Shown here: piece by piece, positions 26,149 through 33,974 of the stretch
Numbering within the stretch: position 1 is the stretch's first letter
Layout of the letters: the number at the start of each line of letters is the position of its first letter
DNA from: Streptomyces decoyicus
GTDB taxonomy: Bacteria; Actinomycetota; Actinomycetes; Streptomycetales; Streptomycetaceae
Length of the DNA stretch: 64,000 nt
NCBI RefSeq assembly: GCF_019880305.1
Contig: NZ_CP082301.1
Location: 2,976,001 to 3,040,000 of the forward strand
Direction of reading: 5' to 3'
The notes under the pieces: model-generated
Told to the model about the DNA's origin: nothing
Databases searched by the model: none
The model's input: the letters and a program-made list of their open reading frames with translations, nothing else
Made by a program: the position numbers and the translations under genes

Positions 26149-26808
26149 TCACGTCGCCGCAGACGAGGCCCGGCCGCCCCACCCCTCGCCCCTCCCCCCG
26201 TCGCCCCCCTTGGAGGCTCCGCCGCTCTCGCCCTCGCCGTTCTCCTCCGACGGTTCGCGCAGGGTGCGGCGGCGGGCGGCCCACTGGATCGCGGCGCCGA
26301 CCGCGGCGACCGCGCAGGAGACGCCGAAGCCGATGCCGGCGGCGTAGAGCGGGCGGCCGGTGGTGGCACTGCCGAGGTAGCCGAGGCCGACCGAGTACGT
26401 CGCCCAGGTCGCCTCGGCGATTCCGGCACCGAGGACGTATTTGCGCACCGGGTAGCGCAGCACTCCGGAGGCCAGGGCGCCGGCGATCCGCCCGCTGGGC
26501 AGGAACCGTATGGCGATCACGAAGGGCAGGCCGTAGCGCTGGATCCGGCGCGAGGTCCATTCCAGCAGCGCCTCGCGGCGGGGGTTGCGGCGCATCCAGG
26601 CACGTACGGGCTCGCCGAACCGCCGGGCGGCCAGGTACATCAGGAGGTCTCCCAGCAGGGCACTGCCTCCGACGATGAGCAGGATCAGGGGGAGGAACAC
26701 CTCGCCCCGGGCGGCGAGTACTCCGGTCGTGACAAGCAGGGCGGAGTTGGGGACCAGCGGTGGCAGCGTGGTGAGCACCAGCAGGCCGTAGAGGGCGAGT
26801 ACGTCCAT
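26149..26808 (-). CDS. DedA-family membrane protein
   Basis: 219 residues from ATG 26808 with GGAGG 10 bases upstream. Hydrophobic N-terminal segments (YGLLVLTTLPPLVPNSALLV, FLPLILLIVGGSALLGD), then the DedA signature around RRIQRYGLPFVIAIRFLPSGRIAGALASG and two further helices. The final 35 residues are Gly/Glu/Ser-rich and probably cytosolic. DedA/VTT-domain proteins act in lipid scrambling or transport of undecaprenyl phosphate; the exact role of this one is unknown. Divergent from copZ. Confidence 0.85.
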   Translation of the reverse strand: MDVLALYGLLVLTTLPPLVPNSALLVTTGVLAARGEVFLPLILLIVGGSALLGDLLMYLAARRFGEPVRAWMRRNPRREALLEWTSRRIQRYGLPFVIAIRFLPSGRIAGALASGVLRYPVRKYVLGAGIAEATWATYSVGLGYLGSATTGRPLYAAGIGFGVSCAVAAVGAAIQWAARRRTLREPSEENGEGESGGASKGGDGGRGEGWGGRASSAAT

Positions 26809-26905
26809 ACGGCCGCCTCCTCGGATCCGCCCCGAGCCCGTACCCCAAGGCTGACGCGAGGAGGGGCGCGCGGCAACGCGATGGGCGCGCCGGAGCCTGG
26901 AAACG

Positions 26906-26922
26906 ATACCCCCTAGGGGTAT
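26906..26922. promoter_or_regulatory. CsoR-type copper operator
   Basis: ATACCCCCTAGGGGTAT is a perfect 17-bp inverted repeat (ATACCCC-CTA-GGGGTAT), the known style of CsoR boxes in Streptomyces copper genes. It overlaps a TATAAA-like -10 and lies 113 bp before the copper chaperone ATG. Copper would relieve repression. Confidence 0.8.
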
Positions 26923-27035
26923 AAAGTGCTCAGGGTCGGGAGACACCGGCAGCCGCCGGGCCTCTCGCGGTGCGTTGCGGCACCACGACACTTGGCACCA
27001 CACGGAACACATCGGCACCACAAGGAGAATCCCCC

Positions 27036-27323
27036 ATGGCCGAGAACAGCTCCTGCTGCACCCCCGAAGGCTCCTGCCACTCCGGCGGCACCGACGTCCA
27101 GGTCGGCGAGGTGACCACCACCTACAAGGTCACGGGCATGACCTGCGGCCACTGCGAGGGGGCGGTTACGTCCGAGCTCGGCGGGCTCGCCGGGGTCAGC
27201 TCGGTGCAGGCGGTCGCGACCACCGGCCTGGTGACCGTCACGTCCAAGGCCCCGCTGGACGAGGACGCCGTGCGCGCGGCCGTCGACGAGGCCGGCTACG
27301 AACTCGTGGGCCAGGCGACCTGA
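27036..27323 (+). CDS. copZ: Copper chaperone, heavy-metal-associated domain protein
   Basis: 95 residues from ATG 27036 with AAGGAG upstream. One HMA domain: TTTYKVTGMTCGHCEGAV with Cu(I) ligands Cys37 and Cys40, beta-alpha-beta continuing to AVDEAGYELVG. The N-terminal 25 residues carry three extra Cys and a His (SSCCTP, GSCHSGG), more than a standard CopZ, and might bind a second metal ion. Controlled by the CsoR-type box upstream. No CopA ATPase follows in this window. Confidence 0.9.
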   Translation: MAENSSCCTPEGSCHSGGTDVQVGEVTTTYKVTGMTCGHCEGAVTSELGGLAGVSSVQAVATTGLVTVTSKAPLDEDAVRAAVDEAGYELVGQAT

Positions 27324-27462
27324 TCCCGGCTCCCCGTTCCACCACGCGCGGCGCAGGCCGGGGTCGACGTGGACAGGGGCGGTCCGCGGCCTTCATGGCC
27401 ACCAAGGGCCCGCGCCCACGAAATTTCACACAGCCCTTACAACTGACACAACACCCATACCC

Positions 27463-27492
27463 AAGGGCCTCGATCTCCAGATCGAGGCCCTT
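27463..27492. terminator. Terminator hairpin between copZ and the RNA-like region
   Basis: AAGGGCCTCGAT (27463-27474) pairs perfectly with ATCGAGGCCCTT (27481-27492) around CTCCAG, which can add two more pairs. It lies 140 bp after the copZ stop and is the first stable hairpin after it. Confidence 0.65.
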
Positions 27493-27734
27493 GACCGCAT
27501 TCGCCCCTATATGGCAAGAGACCCAGATCACACTCATCGGAACGTAACCATTGAGGGGGGTCGTGAGTCTAACCGGGCAGTGCAGGCACCCCGGCGGGGC
27601 TTGTACTGCAACAGCCGTGCAGGTCTTGGGGGATCGTGCCCGGCTACGCGTGGCCGGGGCGACGCGCCCGGGGAGCTTTGAGCGGCCCTCCCGAATGTGC
27701 GCGTCCCGGCAGATCGCGGTGCAACCCGGAACAC

Positions 27735-27825
27735 CCGGAGGGATCCCGTGGGGGGAATCCAGCCGGGATAGGGGAAGCGCCCCGCGCTCTGGACCCGTGG
27801 GGGGATCCGGAGGCGGGGCGCTTTC
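27735..27825. ncRNA. Candidate structured small RNA with two six-C hairpins
   Basis: On the minus strand GGATCCCCCCACGGGTCC (27808-27791) and GGATTCCCCCCACGGGATCC (27760-27741) are two hairpins with six C in the loop. The first is closed by an 11-bp stem (27813-27823 with 27775-27785), the second by CCCGG/CCGGG. Two adjacent C-loop hairpins are the description of the actinobacterial 6C RNA family. Read on the plus strand the 11-bp stem followed by CTTTCTCGTT would instead be a terminator. Strand and identity are unproven; flanking 27541-27734 is also GC-structured and holds no gene. Confidence 0.35.
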
Positions 27826-27841
27826 TCGTTGCGCTCGTCAG

Positions 27842-27862
27842 GGCTGCCCTCGAAGGGCGGCC
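27842..27862 (-). terminator. gltA terminator hairpin
   Basis: A nine-pair stem (one G-T pair) with loop CGA, GGCTGCCCT/AGGGCGGCC, starts one base after the citrate synthase stop codon on the minus strand. Confidence 0.5.
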
Positions 27863-27863
27863 G

Positions 27864-29153
27864 TCAGCGCTCCTCGACCGGCACGAAGTCGCGCTCGACG
27901 ACACCGGTGTAGATCTGCCGCGGGCGGCCGATACGGGAGCCGGGCTCCTTGATCATCTCGTGCCACTGGGCGATCCAGCCGGGCAGCCGGCCGAGCGCGA
28001 AGAGCACCGTGAACATCTCGGTCGGGAAGCCCATGGCCCGGTAGATCAGGCCGGTGTAGAAGTCGACGTTCGGGTAGAGCTTGCGCTCGACGAAGTAGTC
28101 GTCGGAGAGCGCGTGCTCCTCCAGCTTGAGGGCGATGTCCAGCAGCTCGTCGGACTTGCCGAGCGCGGAGAGGACGTCGTGCGCCGCCGCCTTGATGATC
28201 TTCGCGCGGGGGTCGAAGTTCTTGTAGACGCGGTGCCCGAAGCCCATGAGCTTCACGCCGTCTTCCTTGTTCTTCACCTTGCGGATGAAGGAGTCGACGT
28301 CGCCGCCGCTGGCCTGGATGCCCTCCAGCATCTCCAGCACGGACTGGTTGGCGCCGCCGTGCAGGGGGCCCCACAGGGCGTTGATGCCGGCGGAGATCGA
28401 GGCGAAGAGGTTCGCCTGCGAGGAGCCGACCAGGCGGACCGTGGAGGTGGAGCAGTTCTGCTCGTGGTCCGCGTGCAGGATCAGCAGCTTGTCGAGGGCG
28501 CTGACCACCACCGGGTCGAGGTCGTAGTCCGCGGCGGGCACCGAGAAGGTCATGCGCAGGAAGTTCTCGACGTACCCGAGGTCGTTGCTCGGGTAGACGA
28601 CCGGGTGGCCGACCGACTTCTTGAACGCGTAGGCCGCGATCGTCGGGAGCTTGGCCAGCAGCCGGATCGTGGAGATGTGGCGCTGCTGCTCGTCGAACGG
28701 GTTGTGGCTGTCCTGGTAGAAGGTCGACAGCGCGCTGACGACCGAGGACAGCATCGCCATCGGGTGGGCGTCCCGGGGGAAGCCGTCGTAGAAGCGCTTG
28801 ACGTCCTCGTGCAGCAGGGTGTGGTACGTGATGTCCTGCTTGAAGTTCGCCAGCTCATCGACGGTGGGCAGCTCGCCGTTGATGAGGAGGTACGCGGTCT
28901 CGACGAACGTGCTGCGCTCTGCGAGCTGCTCGATCGGGTACCCGCGGTAACGAAGAATGCCGTTCTCACCGTCGAGATAGGTGATCGCGGATTTATACGC
29001 CGCGGTGTTGCCGTAACCGGAATCCAGGGTCACCAGACCGGTCTGGGCGCGAAGCTTCGAGATATCGAAGCCCTTGTCGCCAACAGTGCTGTCGACGACC
29101 GGGTAGCTGTATTCGCCGTCCCCGTAACGCAGTACTACAGAGTTGTCGCTCAC
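27864..29153 (-). CDS. gltA: Citrate synthase
   Basis: 429 residues from GTG 29153 (SDNSVVLRYGDG), preferred over GTG 29165 because GAGGG sits at the right spacing and this matches the usual Streptomyces N-terminus. Type II (hexameric-type) citrate synthase signature: LHADHEQNCSTSTVR, WGPLHGGANQ, MGFGHRVYKNFDPRA with the active-site His, and NVDFYTG with the active-site Asp. Condenses oxaloacetate and acetyl-CoA at entry to the TCA cycle. Monocistronic, with an inverted repeat upstream that may be regulatory. Confidence 0.97.
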   Translation of the reverse strand: MSDNSVVLRYGDGEYSYPVVDSTVGDKGFDISKLRAQTGLVTLDSGYGNTAAYKSAITYLDGENGILRYRGYPIEQLAERSTFVETAYLLINGELPTVDELANFKQDITYHTLLHEDVKRFYDGFPRDAHPMAMLSSVVSALSTFYQDSHNPFDEQQRHISTIRLLAKLPTIAAYAFKKSVGHPVVYPSNDLGYVENFLRMTFSVPAADYDLDPVVVSALDKLLILHADHEQNCSTSTVRLVGSSQANLFASISAGINALWGPLHGGANQSVLEMLEGIQASGGDVDSFIRKVKNKEDGVKLMGFGHRVYKNFDPRAKIIKAAAHDVLSALGKSDELLDIALKLEEHALSDDYFVERKLYPNVDFYTGLIYRAMGFPTEMFTVLFALGRLPGWIAQWHEMIKEPGSRIGRPRQIYTGVVERDFVPVEER

Positions 29154-29263
29154 GTCATCCCTCACCGACGTTGTGCCTCTTCTTCGAGGTGCCCTGACTG
29201 CCTATACCTTCCCCCATTTGGGCCTTGGTTGTGCACTCGGGGTCGGCTATAGAGCCTGTCTGC

Positions 29264-29286
29264 GGCACTCAGTGCCGTCTGAGTGC
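29264..29286. promoter_or_regulatory. Inverted repeat upstream of gltA
   Basis: GCACTCAG (29265-29272) and CTGAGTGC (29279-29286) form a perfect eight-base inverted repeat with a six-base gap; GGCACTCAGTGCC inside it is itself a palindrome. It lies about 110 bp before the gltA start, upstream of a CTATAG element, and suits a dimeric regulator. Confidence 0.45.
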
Positions 29287-29329
29287 CCATCCTGCCCCCC
29301 TTCGCCCCGAATAGGAAAGAGGGGTGACC

Positions 29330-31618
29330 TCACATCGCACCGGCGAGCCGGTGATCGAGCGCTGTACACCGCCGACCGGCGGATACCGTGCGGACGGCCT
29401 GCCCCAGGGCCTTGCGGGAGCCGACCAGGACCACCAAACGCTTTGCCCGGGTCACAGCGGTATACAGCAAATTGCGCTGAAGCATCATCCAGGCACTGGT
29501 GGTGACCGGAATCACCACCGCTGGATACTCACTACCCTGCGAGCGGTGGATCGTCACGGCATAGGCGTGGGCGAGTTCGTCGAGTTCGTCGAAGTCGTAC
29601 GGAACCTCCTCGTCCTCGTCAGTGCGGACGGTCAGCCGCTGCTCGTCGGAGTCCAGGGCGGTGACCACGCCCACCGTGCCGTTGAAGACGCCGTTGAGGC
29701 CTTTTTCGTAGTTGTTGCGGATCTGAGTGACCTTGTCGCCGATGCGGAAGACCCGGCCGCCGAAGCGGCGCTCGGGCAGATCGGGGCGGGCGGGGGTGAC
29801 GGCCTGCTGGAGCAGGCCGTTCAGGGCGCCCGCACCGGCCGGGCCGCGGTGCATCGGGGTGAGCACCTGGACGTCCCGGCGCGGGTCGAGGCCGAACTTC
29901 GCCGGGATCCGGCGGGCCACGACATCCACCGTCAGCCGGGCGGCCTCCTCGGCGTCGTCCTCGGCGAACAGGAAGAAATCCGTCATGCCGGTCGTCAGGG
30001 GCGGGACGCCGGAGTTGATGCGGTGGGCGTTGGTGACCACTCCGGACTGCTGGGCCTGCCGGAAGATCCGGGTCAGCCGGACGGCCGGCACCGTCCCTCC
30101 CGCCACCCGACCACCACCCCTGTCCGACACTCCCCCAGACTCCGCCCGGGGGGACCCCCCTCGCGCGGCCCCTCCCCCGTCGAGCAGATCGCGCAGCACC
30201 TCGCCCGCACCCACCGAAGGCAGCTGGTCGACATCCCCGACCAGCAGCAGATGGGCGCCCGGCGGCACCGCCTTGACCAGCTTGTTGGCGAGCAGCAGAT
30301 CCAGCATCGAGGCCTCGTCGACGACCACCAGATCGGCGTCCAGCGGCCGCTCCGCGTCATAGGCGGCGTCCCCGCCCGGCTTGAGCTCCAGGAGGCGGTG
30401 GACCGTGGAGGCCTCCGCGCCGGTCAGCTCCGAGAGCCGTTTGGCCGCCCGGCCCGTGGGCGCCGCCAGCACCACCTTGGCCTTCTTGGCCCGGGCCAGC
30501 TCGACGACGGACCGGACGGTGAAGGACTTGCCGCAGCCGGGCCCGCCGGTGAGCACCGCGACCTTCTGCGTCAGCGCCAGCCGCACCGCCTGCTGCTGCT
30601 CGGGGGCCAGCTCGGCGCCCGTCCTGCGCGCCAGCCAGGCCAGCGCCTTGTCCCAGACGACGTCCCGGAACGCCGGCATCCGGTCCTCGTCCGTACGCAG
30701 CAGCCGGGTCAGCCGGCCGGCCAGGGAGATCTCGGCGCGGTGGAAGGGCACCAGGTAGACGGCGGTCACGGGCGGCGCACCGTCCGCGCCGCCCGGCACC
30801 TTCTCGCGCACCACGCCCTCCGGGTCCGCGGCCAGCTCGCTGAGACAGTCGATGACCAGGCCCGTGTCCACCTGGAGCAACTTCACGGCGTCGGCGATCA
30901 GTTGTTCCTCGGGGAGGAAGCAGTGGCCCTGGTCGGTGGACTGCGACAGCGCGTATTGCAGGCCCGCCTTGACCCGGTCCGGGCTGTCGTGCGGGATGCC
31001 CACGGACTGGGCGATGCGGTCGGCGGTCAGGAAGCCGATGCCCCAGACGTCGGCGGCCAGGCGGTAGGGCTCGTTGCGGACGACGGAGATGGAGGCGTCG
31101 CCGTACTTCTTGTAGATCCGCACGGCGATGGAGGTGGACACGCCGACGCCCTGGAGGAAGACCATGACCTCCTTGATGGCCTTCTGCTCCTCCCACGCCG
31201 CGCCGATCATCTTCGTCCGCTTGGGGCCCAGGCCGGGCACCTCCACCAGACGCCCGGGTTCGTTCTCGATGACCTCGAGGGTGTCCGTGCCGAAGTGCTC
31301 GACGATGCGGTCGGCGATGCGGGGTCCGATGCCCTTGATCAGGCCGGAGCCCAGATAGCGGCGGATGCCCTGGATCGTCGCGGGCAGGAGGGTGGTGTAG
31401 TTCTCGACGGTGAACTGCTTGCCGTACTGGGGGTGGGAGCCCCAGCGGCCCTCCATGCGCAGCGATTCGCCCGGCTGCGCCCCGAGCAGGGCGCCGACGA
31501 CGGTCAGCAGATCGCCCGCGCCGCGCCCCGTGTCGACCCGCGCGACGGTATAGCCGCTCTCCTCATTGGCGTAGGTGATCCGCTCCAGGACCCCTTCCAC
31601 CACGGCTGCGTTGACCAT
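29330..31618 (-). CDS. recD2: RecD2-type SF1B DNA helicase
   Basis: 762 residues from ATG 31618. N-terminal OB-like region (1-80), helix-hairpin-helix repeats (GSGLIKGIGPRIADRIVEHFG; VEVPGLGPKRTKMIG), then helicase motifs: Walker A GGPGCGKS (358-365), APTGRAAKRL, Walker B VVVDEASM (431-438), motif III GDVDQLPS (461-468), RLTRIFRQ, and the C-terminal AVTIHRSQGSEYPAV and YTAVTRAKRLVVL. A Gly/Arg/Ser-rich insert of about 25 residues follows LRDLLDGGG. RecD2 enzymes are 5'-3' helicases in DNA repair, independent of RecBC. Transcribed toward gltA, separated from the sugar operon by a hairpin. Confidence 0.92.
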   Translation of the reverse strand: MVNAAVVEGVLERITYANEESGYTVARVDTGRGAGDLLTVVGALLGAQPGESLRMEGRWGSHPQYGKQFTVENYTTLLPATIQGIRRYLGSGLIKGIGPRIADRIVEHFGTDTLEVIENEPGRLVEVPGLGPKRTKMIGAAWEEQKAIKEVMVFLQGVGVSTSIAVRIYKKYGDASISVVRNEPYRLAADVWGIGFLTADRIAQSVGIPHDSPDRVKAGLQYALSQSTDQGHCFLPEEQLIADAVKLLQVDTGLVIDCLSELAADPEGVVREKVPGGADGAPPVTAVYLVPFHRAEISLAGRLTRLLRTDEDRMPAFRDVVWDKALAWLARRTGAELAPEQQQAVRLALTQKVAVLTGGPGCGKSFTVRSVVELARAKKAKVVLAAPTGRAAKRLSELTGAEASTVHRLLELKPGGDAAYDAERPLDADLVVVDEASMLDLLLANKLVKAVPPGAHLLLVGDVDQLPSVGAGEVLRDLLDGGGAARGGSPRAESGGVSDRGGGRVAGGTVPAVRLTRIFRQAQQSGVVTNAHRINSGVPPLTTGMTDFFLFAEDDAEEAARLTVDVVARRIPAKFGLDPRRDVQVLTPMHRGPAGAGALNGLLQQAVTPARPDLPERRFGGRVFRIGDKVTQIRNNYEKGLNGVFNGTVGVVTALDSDEQRLTVRTDEDEEVPYDFDELDELAHAYAVTIHRSQGSEYPAVVIPVTTSAWMMLQRNLLYTAVTRAKRLVVLVGSRKALGQAVRTVSAGRRCTALDHRLAGAM

Positions 31619-31700
31619 GGACCGACCGTACCGCCGGGGTCTGACACCGCGCCGGGAGGCGGGAGAACCTGCTTCCCCTCGACGGGAGAACCGGCTTCCC

Positions 31701-31735
31701 ATCGAGGGGCCCGTCCGATGGTCGGGCCCCTCGAT
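31701..31735. terminator. Terminator between the sugar operon and recD2
   Basis: A perfect 13-bp stem (31701-31713 with 31723-31735, ATCGAGGGGCCCG) with a nine-base loop lies in the 353-bp gene-free gap 31619-31971. It would stop minus-strand transcripts of the sugar operon before recD2. Confidence 0.75.
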
Positions 31736-31879
31736 TCCCCCTCCGTGCCGGCCCCGGGTCCCCCCCGGGCCCCTCCCCTGTCGGGACCAGCGTCAGCTAT
31801 GACCTTTGTGGACGGCCAACGGTTGCGCGCATCCGCTGAGTTATTTCTCCGGTACCCGCTGTGCGCTTTCCCCTCGTCA

Positions 31880-31985
31880 TCCGACGCGTTTCCTGTCAGC
31901 CGACGCGCCTCTCGTCGTCCGACGCGTCTCTCGTCAGCCGACGCGCCTCTCGTCGTCCGACGCATCTCTCGTCAGCCTACGTGCG
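31880..31985 (-). repeat. Long-unit tandem repeat spanning the stop of the TIM-barrel gene
   Basis: On the minus strand the last codons GTAGGCTGA run into units of about 36-38 bp: TGACGAGAGATGCGTCGGAC followed by GACGAGAGGCGCGTCGGC, repeated almost exactly once more and then as a decayed third copy (TGACAGGAAACGCG...). The real stop codon is the start of the first unit. Confidence 0.85.
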
Positions 31986-32832
31986 TCAGGAAGCGGTCCA
32001 CGATCTCGGCCAGTACCTCCGTGCCGTCCCGCGCCCACAGTGCCGGGTTGAAGATCTCCACTTCGACCGGCCCCCGGTAGCCGGCCGCCTCGACCCGCTG
32101 CCTGAACCAGCGCAGATCCACCACGCCGTCGCCGAGCTGCCCGCGCCCCAGCAGGACGCCCGCGGGCAGGGGCGTGACCCAGTCGGCGAGCTGGAAGGCG
32201 GCGATCCGCGCACCGTTCTCCTTGCCGGTGCCGCCGGCGCGGCCGATCTGCGCGCCGACGGTGTCGTCCCACCACAGGTGGTAGGTGTCGACGATCACGC
32301 CCACCTGCCCGGCGGGGAACCGTTCGGCGAGGTCCAGCGCCTGGGCGAGCGTGGAGACCACACAGCGGTCCGCCGCGTACATGGGGTGCAGCGGTTCGAC
32401 GGCCAGCCGGACGCCCCGTTCGGCGGCGTAGGGGCCCAACTCGCCCAGGGCGTCGGCGACCCGCTCCCGGGCGCCGGGCAGGTCCCGGCTGCCGGCCGGC
32501 AGTCCGCCGGAGACCAGGACCAGGGTGTCCGTCCCGAGGGCGGCGGCCTCGTCGACGGCCGCCCGGTTGTCGTCCAGGGCGGCGGCCCGCTCGCCCGGGT
32601 CCAGCGCGGTGAAGAACCCGCCCCGGCACAGGCTGGTGACCCGCAGCCCGGCGTCCCGTACGAGCCGGGCGGCCGCGGCCACCCCGTACTCCTGCACGGG
32701 GGCGCGCCACAGGCCCACGCCCCGTACGCCCGCCCGTGCGCAGCCGTCGGCGAGTTCGGGCAGCGACCACTGCCGGAGGGTCTGCTGGTTGAGGCTGAGT
32801 CGGTCGAGGAGGGAGGGGGTGCCGTCGCTCAT
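31972..32832 (-). CDS. Sugar isomerase/epimerase-family TIM barrel
   Basis: 286 residues from ATG 32832 (MSDGTPSLLDRLSLNQQTLRQ). AP-endonuclease-2 barrel with candidate metal ligands Glu in LAVEPLHPMY, Asp/His in VIVDTYHLWWDD, His-less Gln in AAFQLADWV and Glu in VEVEIFNPALW. Its ATG overlaps the TGA of the DUF993 gene (ATGA), placing it last in a tightly coupled three-gene operon. It probably isomerises or epimerises a keto-sugar made by the dehydrogenase encoded first. The exact sugar is unknown. Confidence 0.85.
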   Translation of the reverse strand: MSDGTPSLLDRLSLNQQTLRQWSLPELADGCARAGVRGVGLWRAPVQEYGVAAAARLVRDAGLRVTSLCRGGFFTALDPGERAAALDDNRAAVDEAAALGTDTLVLVSGGLPAGSRDLPGARERVADALGELGPYAAERGVRLAVEPLHPMYAADRCVVSTLAQALDLAERFPAGQVGVIVDTYHLWWDDTVGAQIGRAGGTGKENGARIAAFQLADWVTPLPAGVLLGRGQLGDGVVDLRWFRQRVEAAGYRGPVEVEIFNPALWARDGTEVLAEIVDRFLTHVG

Positions 32833-33974
32833 GCGTCCTCCGCCCCGTATACCGCGAGCAGGGTGCGCATCCGGTGGGCGGCGAGCTCCGGGTCGGGGAA
32901 CAGGCCGAGCCCGTCGGCGAGTTCGTGGGCGCGCCGCAGATGCGGCAGGGAGCGGGCCGACTGGAGACCGCCGACCATGGTGAAGTGCGACTGGTGGCCC
33001 GCCAGCCAGGCCAGCAGGACGATGCCTGTCTTGTAGTGGCGGGTGGGCGCCTGGAAGAGGTGCCGGGAGAGCGCGACGGTGGGGTCCAGGACGGCCCGGA
33101 AGCCCGCGGTGTCCCCGGCGTCCAGGAGGCGTACGGCTTCGGCGGCGGACGGGGCGAGCGGGTCGAAGATGCCCAGCAGGGCATCGCTGAAGCCGTGGTC
33201 GTCGCCGGCGATCAGCTCCGGGTAGTGGAAGTCGTCGCCGGTGTAGCAGCGCACCGTCCCGGGCAGCCGGCGGCGCAGCCGTACCTCCCGGCCGGCGTCC
33301 AGCAGGGAGACCTTGACGCCGTCCACCTTGGCGGGGTGGCCGGCGATGATCGCGAGGAGTGTCTCCGTGGCGGCGTCGGGGTCCGCGCTGCCCCAGTAGC
33401 CCGCCAGCGCCGGGTCGAACATCGGGCCGAGCCAGTGCAGGATCACCGGCCGTGCGGCCTGGCGCAGGAGGTGGCCGTAGAGCTCCTGGTAGTCCTCCGG
33501 TCCGGTGGCGGCCGCAGCCAGCCGGCGGGAGGCCATCAGTACCGGCCGGGCGCCGGCGTCCTCGACGAGCCCGAGCTGTTCCTCGTACGCGCCGCGGACG
33601 TCGGCCAGGGAAGCGCCGTGCGGCGGCAGTTGGTCGGTGCCGACGCCGCAGGCGAGCAGGCCACCGACCGCCCTGGCCTCGGCGGCGGAGCGCCGGATCA
33701 GCTCGGCGGCGGCGCCCCAGTCCAGGCCCGCACCGCGCTGTGCGGTGTCCATCGCCTCGGCCACGCCCAGGCCGTGCGACCACAGGTGGTGCCGGAAGGC
33801 GAGGGTGGCGTCCCAGTCGACGGCGGCCGGGCCGTCCGGGGTGGTGTCGGCGCGCGGATCGGCGACCACATGGGCGGCGGCGAGGACCGTACGGGAGCCC
33901 AGCGGGGGCCGCGCGGAAGCCGGCCGGGGCGCGGGGTGCGCCGCGGACGGGGCGGGGTCGGCGGGCGCGTTCAC
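32829..33974 (-). CDS. DUF993-family (dihydrodipicolinate synthase-like) protein
   Basis: 381 residues from GTG 33974, which overlaps the stop of the preceding gene (GTGA). The Pro/Ala-rich first 30 residues are followed by WDATLAFRHHLWSHGLGVAEAMDTAQRG, LLACGVGTDQLP, RPVILHWLGPMFDPALAGYWG, a DGVKVSLLDAGRE strand whose Lys could form a Schiff base, and CYTGDDFHYPELI. These are hallmarks of DUF993, which is structurally related to class I aldolases. In the operon it may cleave the keto-acid or keto-sugar product. That role is inferred only. Confidence 0.85.
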   Translation of the reverse strand: MNAPADPAPSAAHPAPRPASARPPLGSRTVLAAAHVVADPRADTTPDGPAAVDWDATLAFRHHLWSHGLGVAEAMDTAQRGAGLDWGAAAELIRRSAAEARAVGGLLACGVGTDQLPPHGASLADVRGAYEEQLGLVEDAGARPVLMASRRLAAAATGPEDYQELYGHLLRQAARPVILHWLGPMFDPALAGYWGSADPDAATETLLAIIAGHPAKVDGVKVSLLDAGREVRLRRRLPGTVRCYTGDDFHYPELIAGDDHGFSDALLGIFDPLAPSAAEAVRLLDAGDTAGFRAVLDPTVALSRHLFQAPTRHYKTGIVLLAWLAGHQSHFTMVGGLQSARSLPHLRRAHELADGLGLFPDPELAAHRMRTLLAVYGAEDA

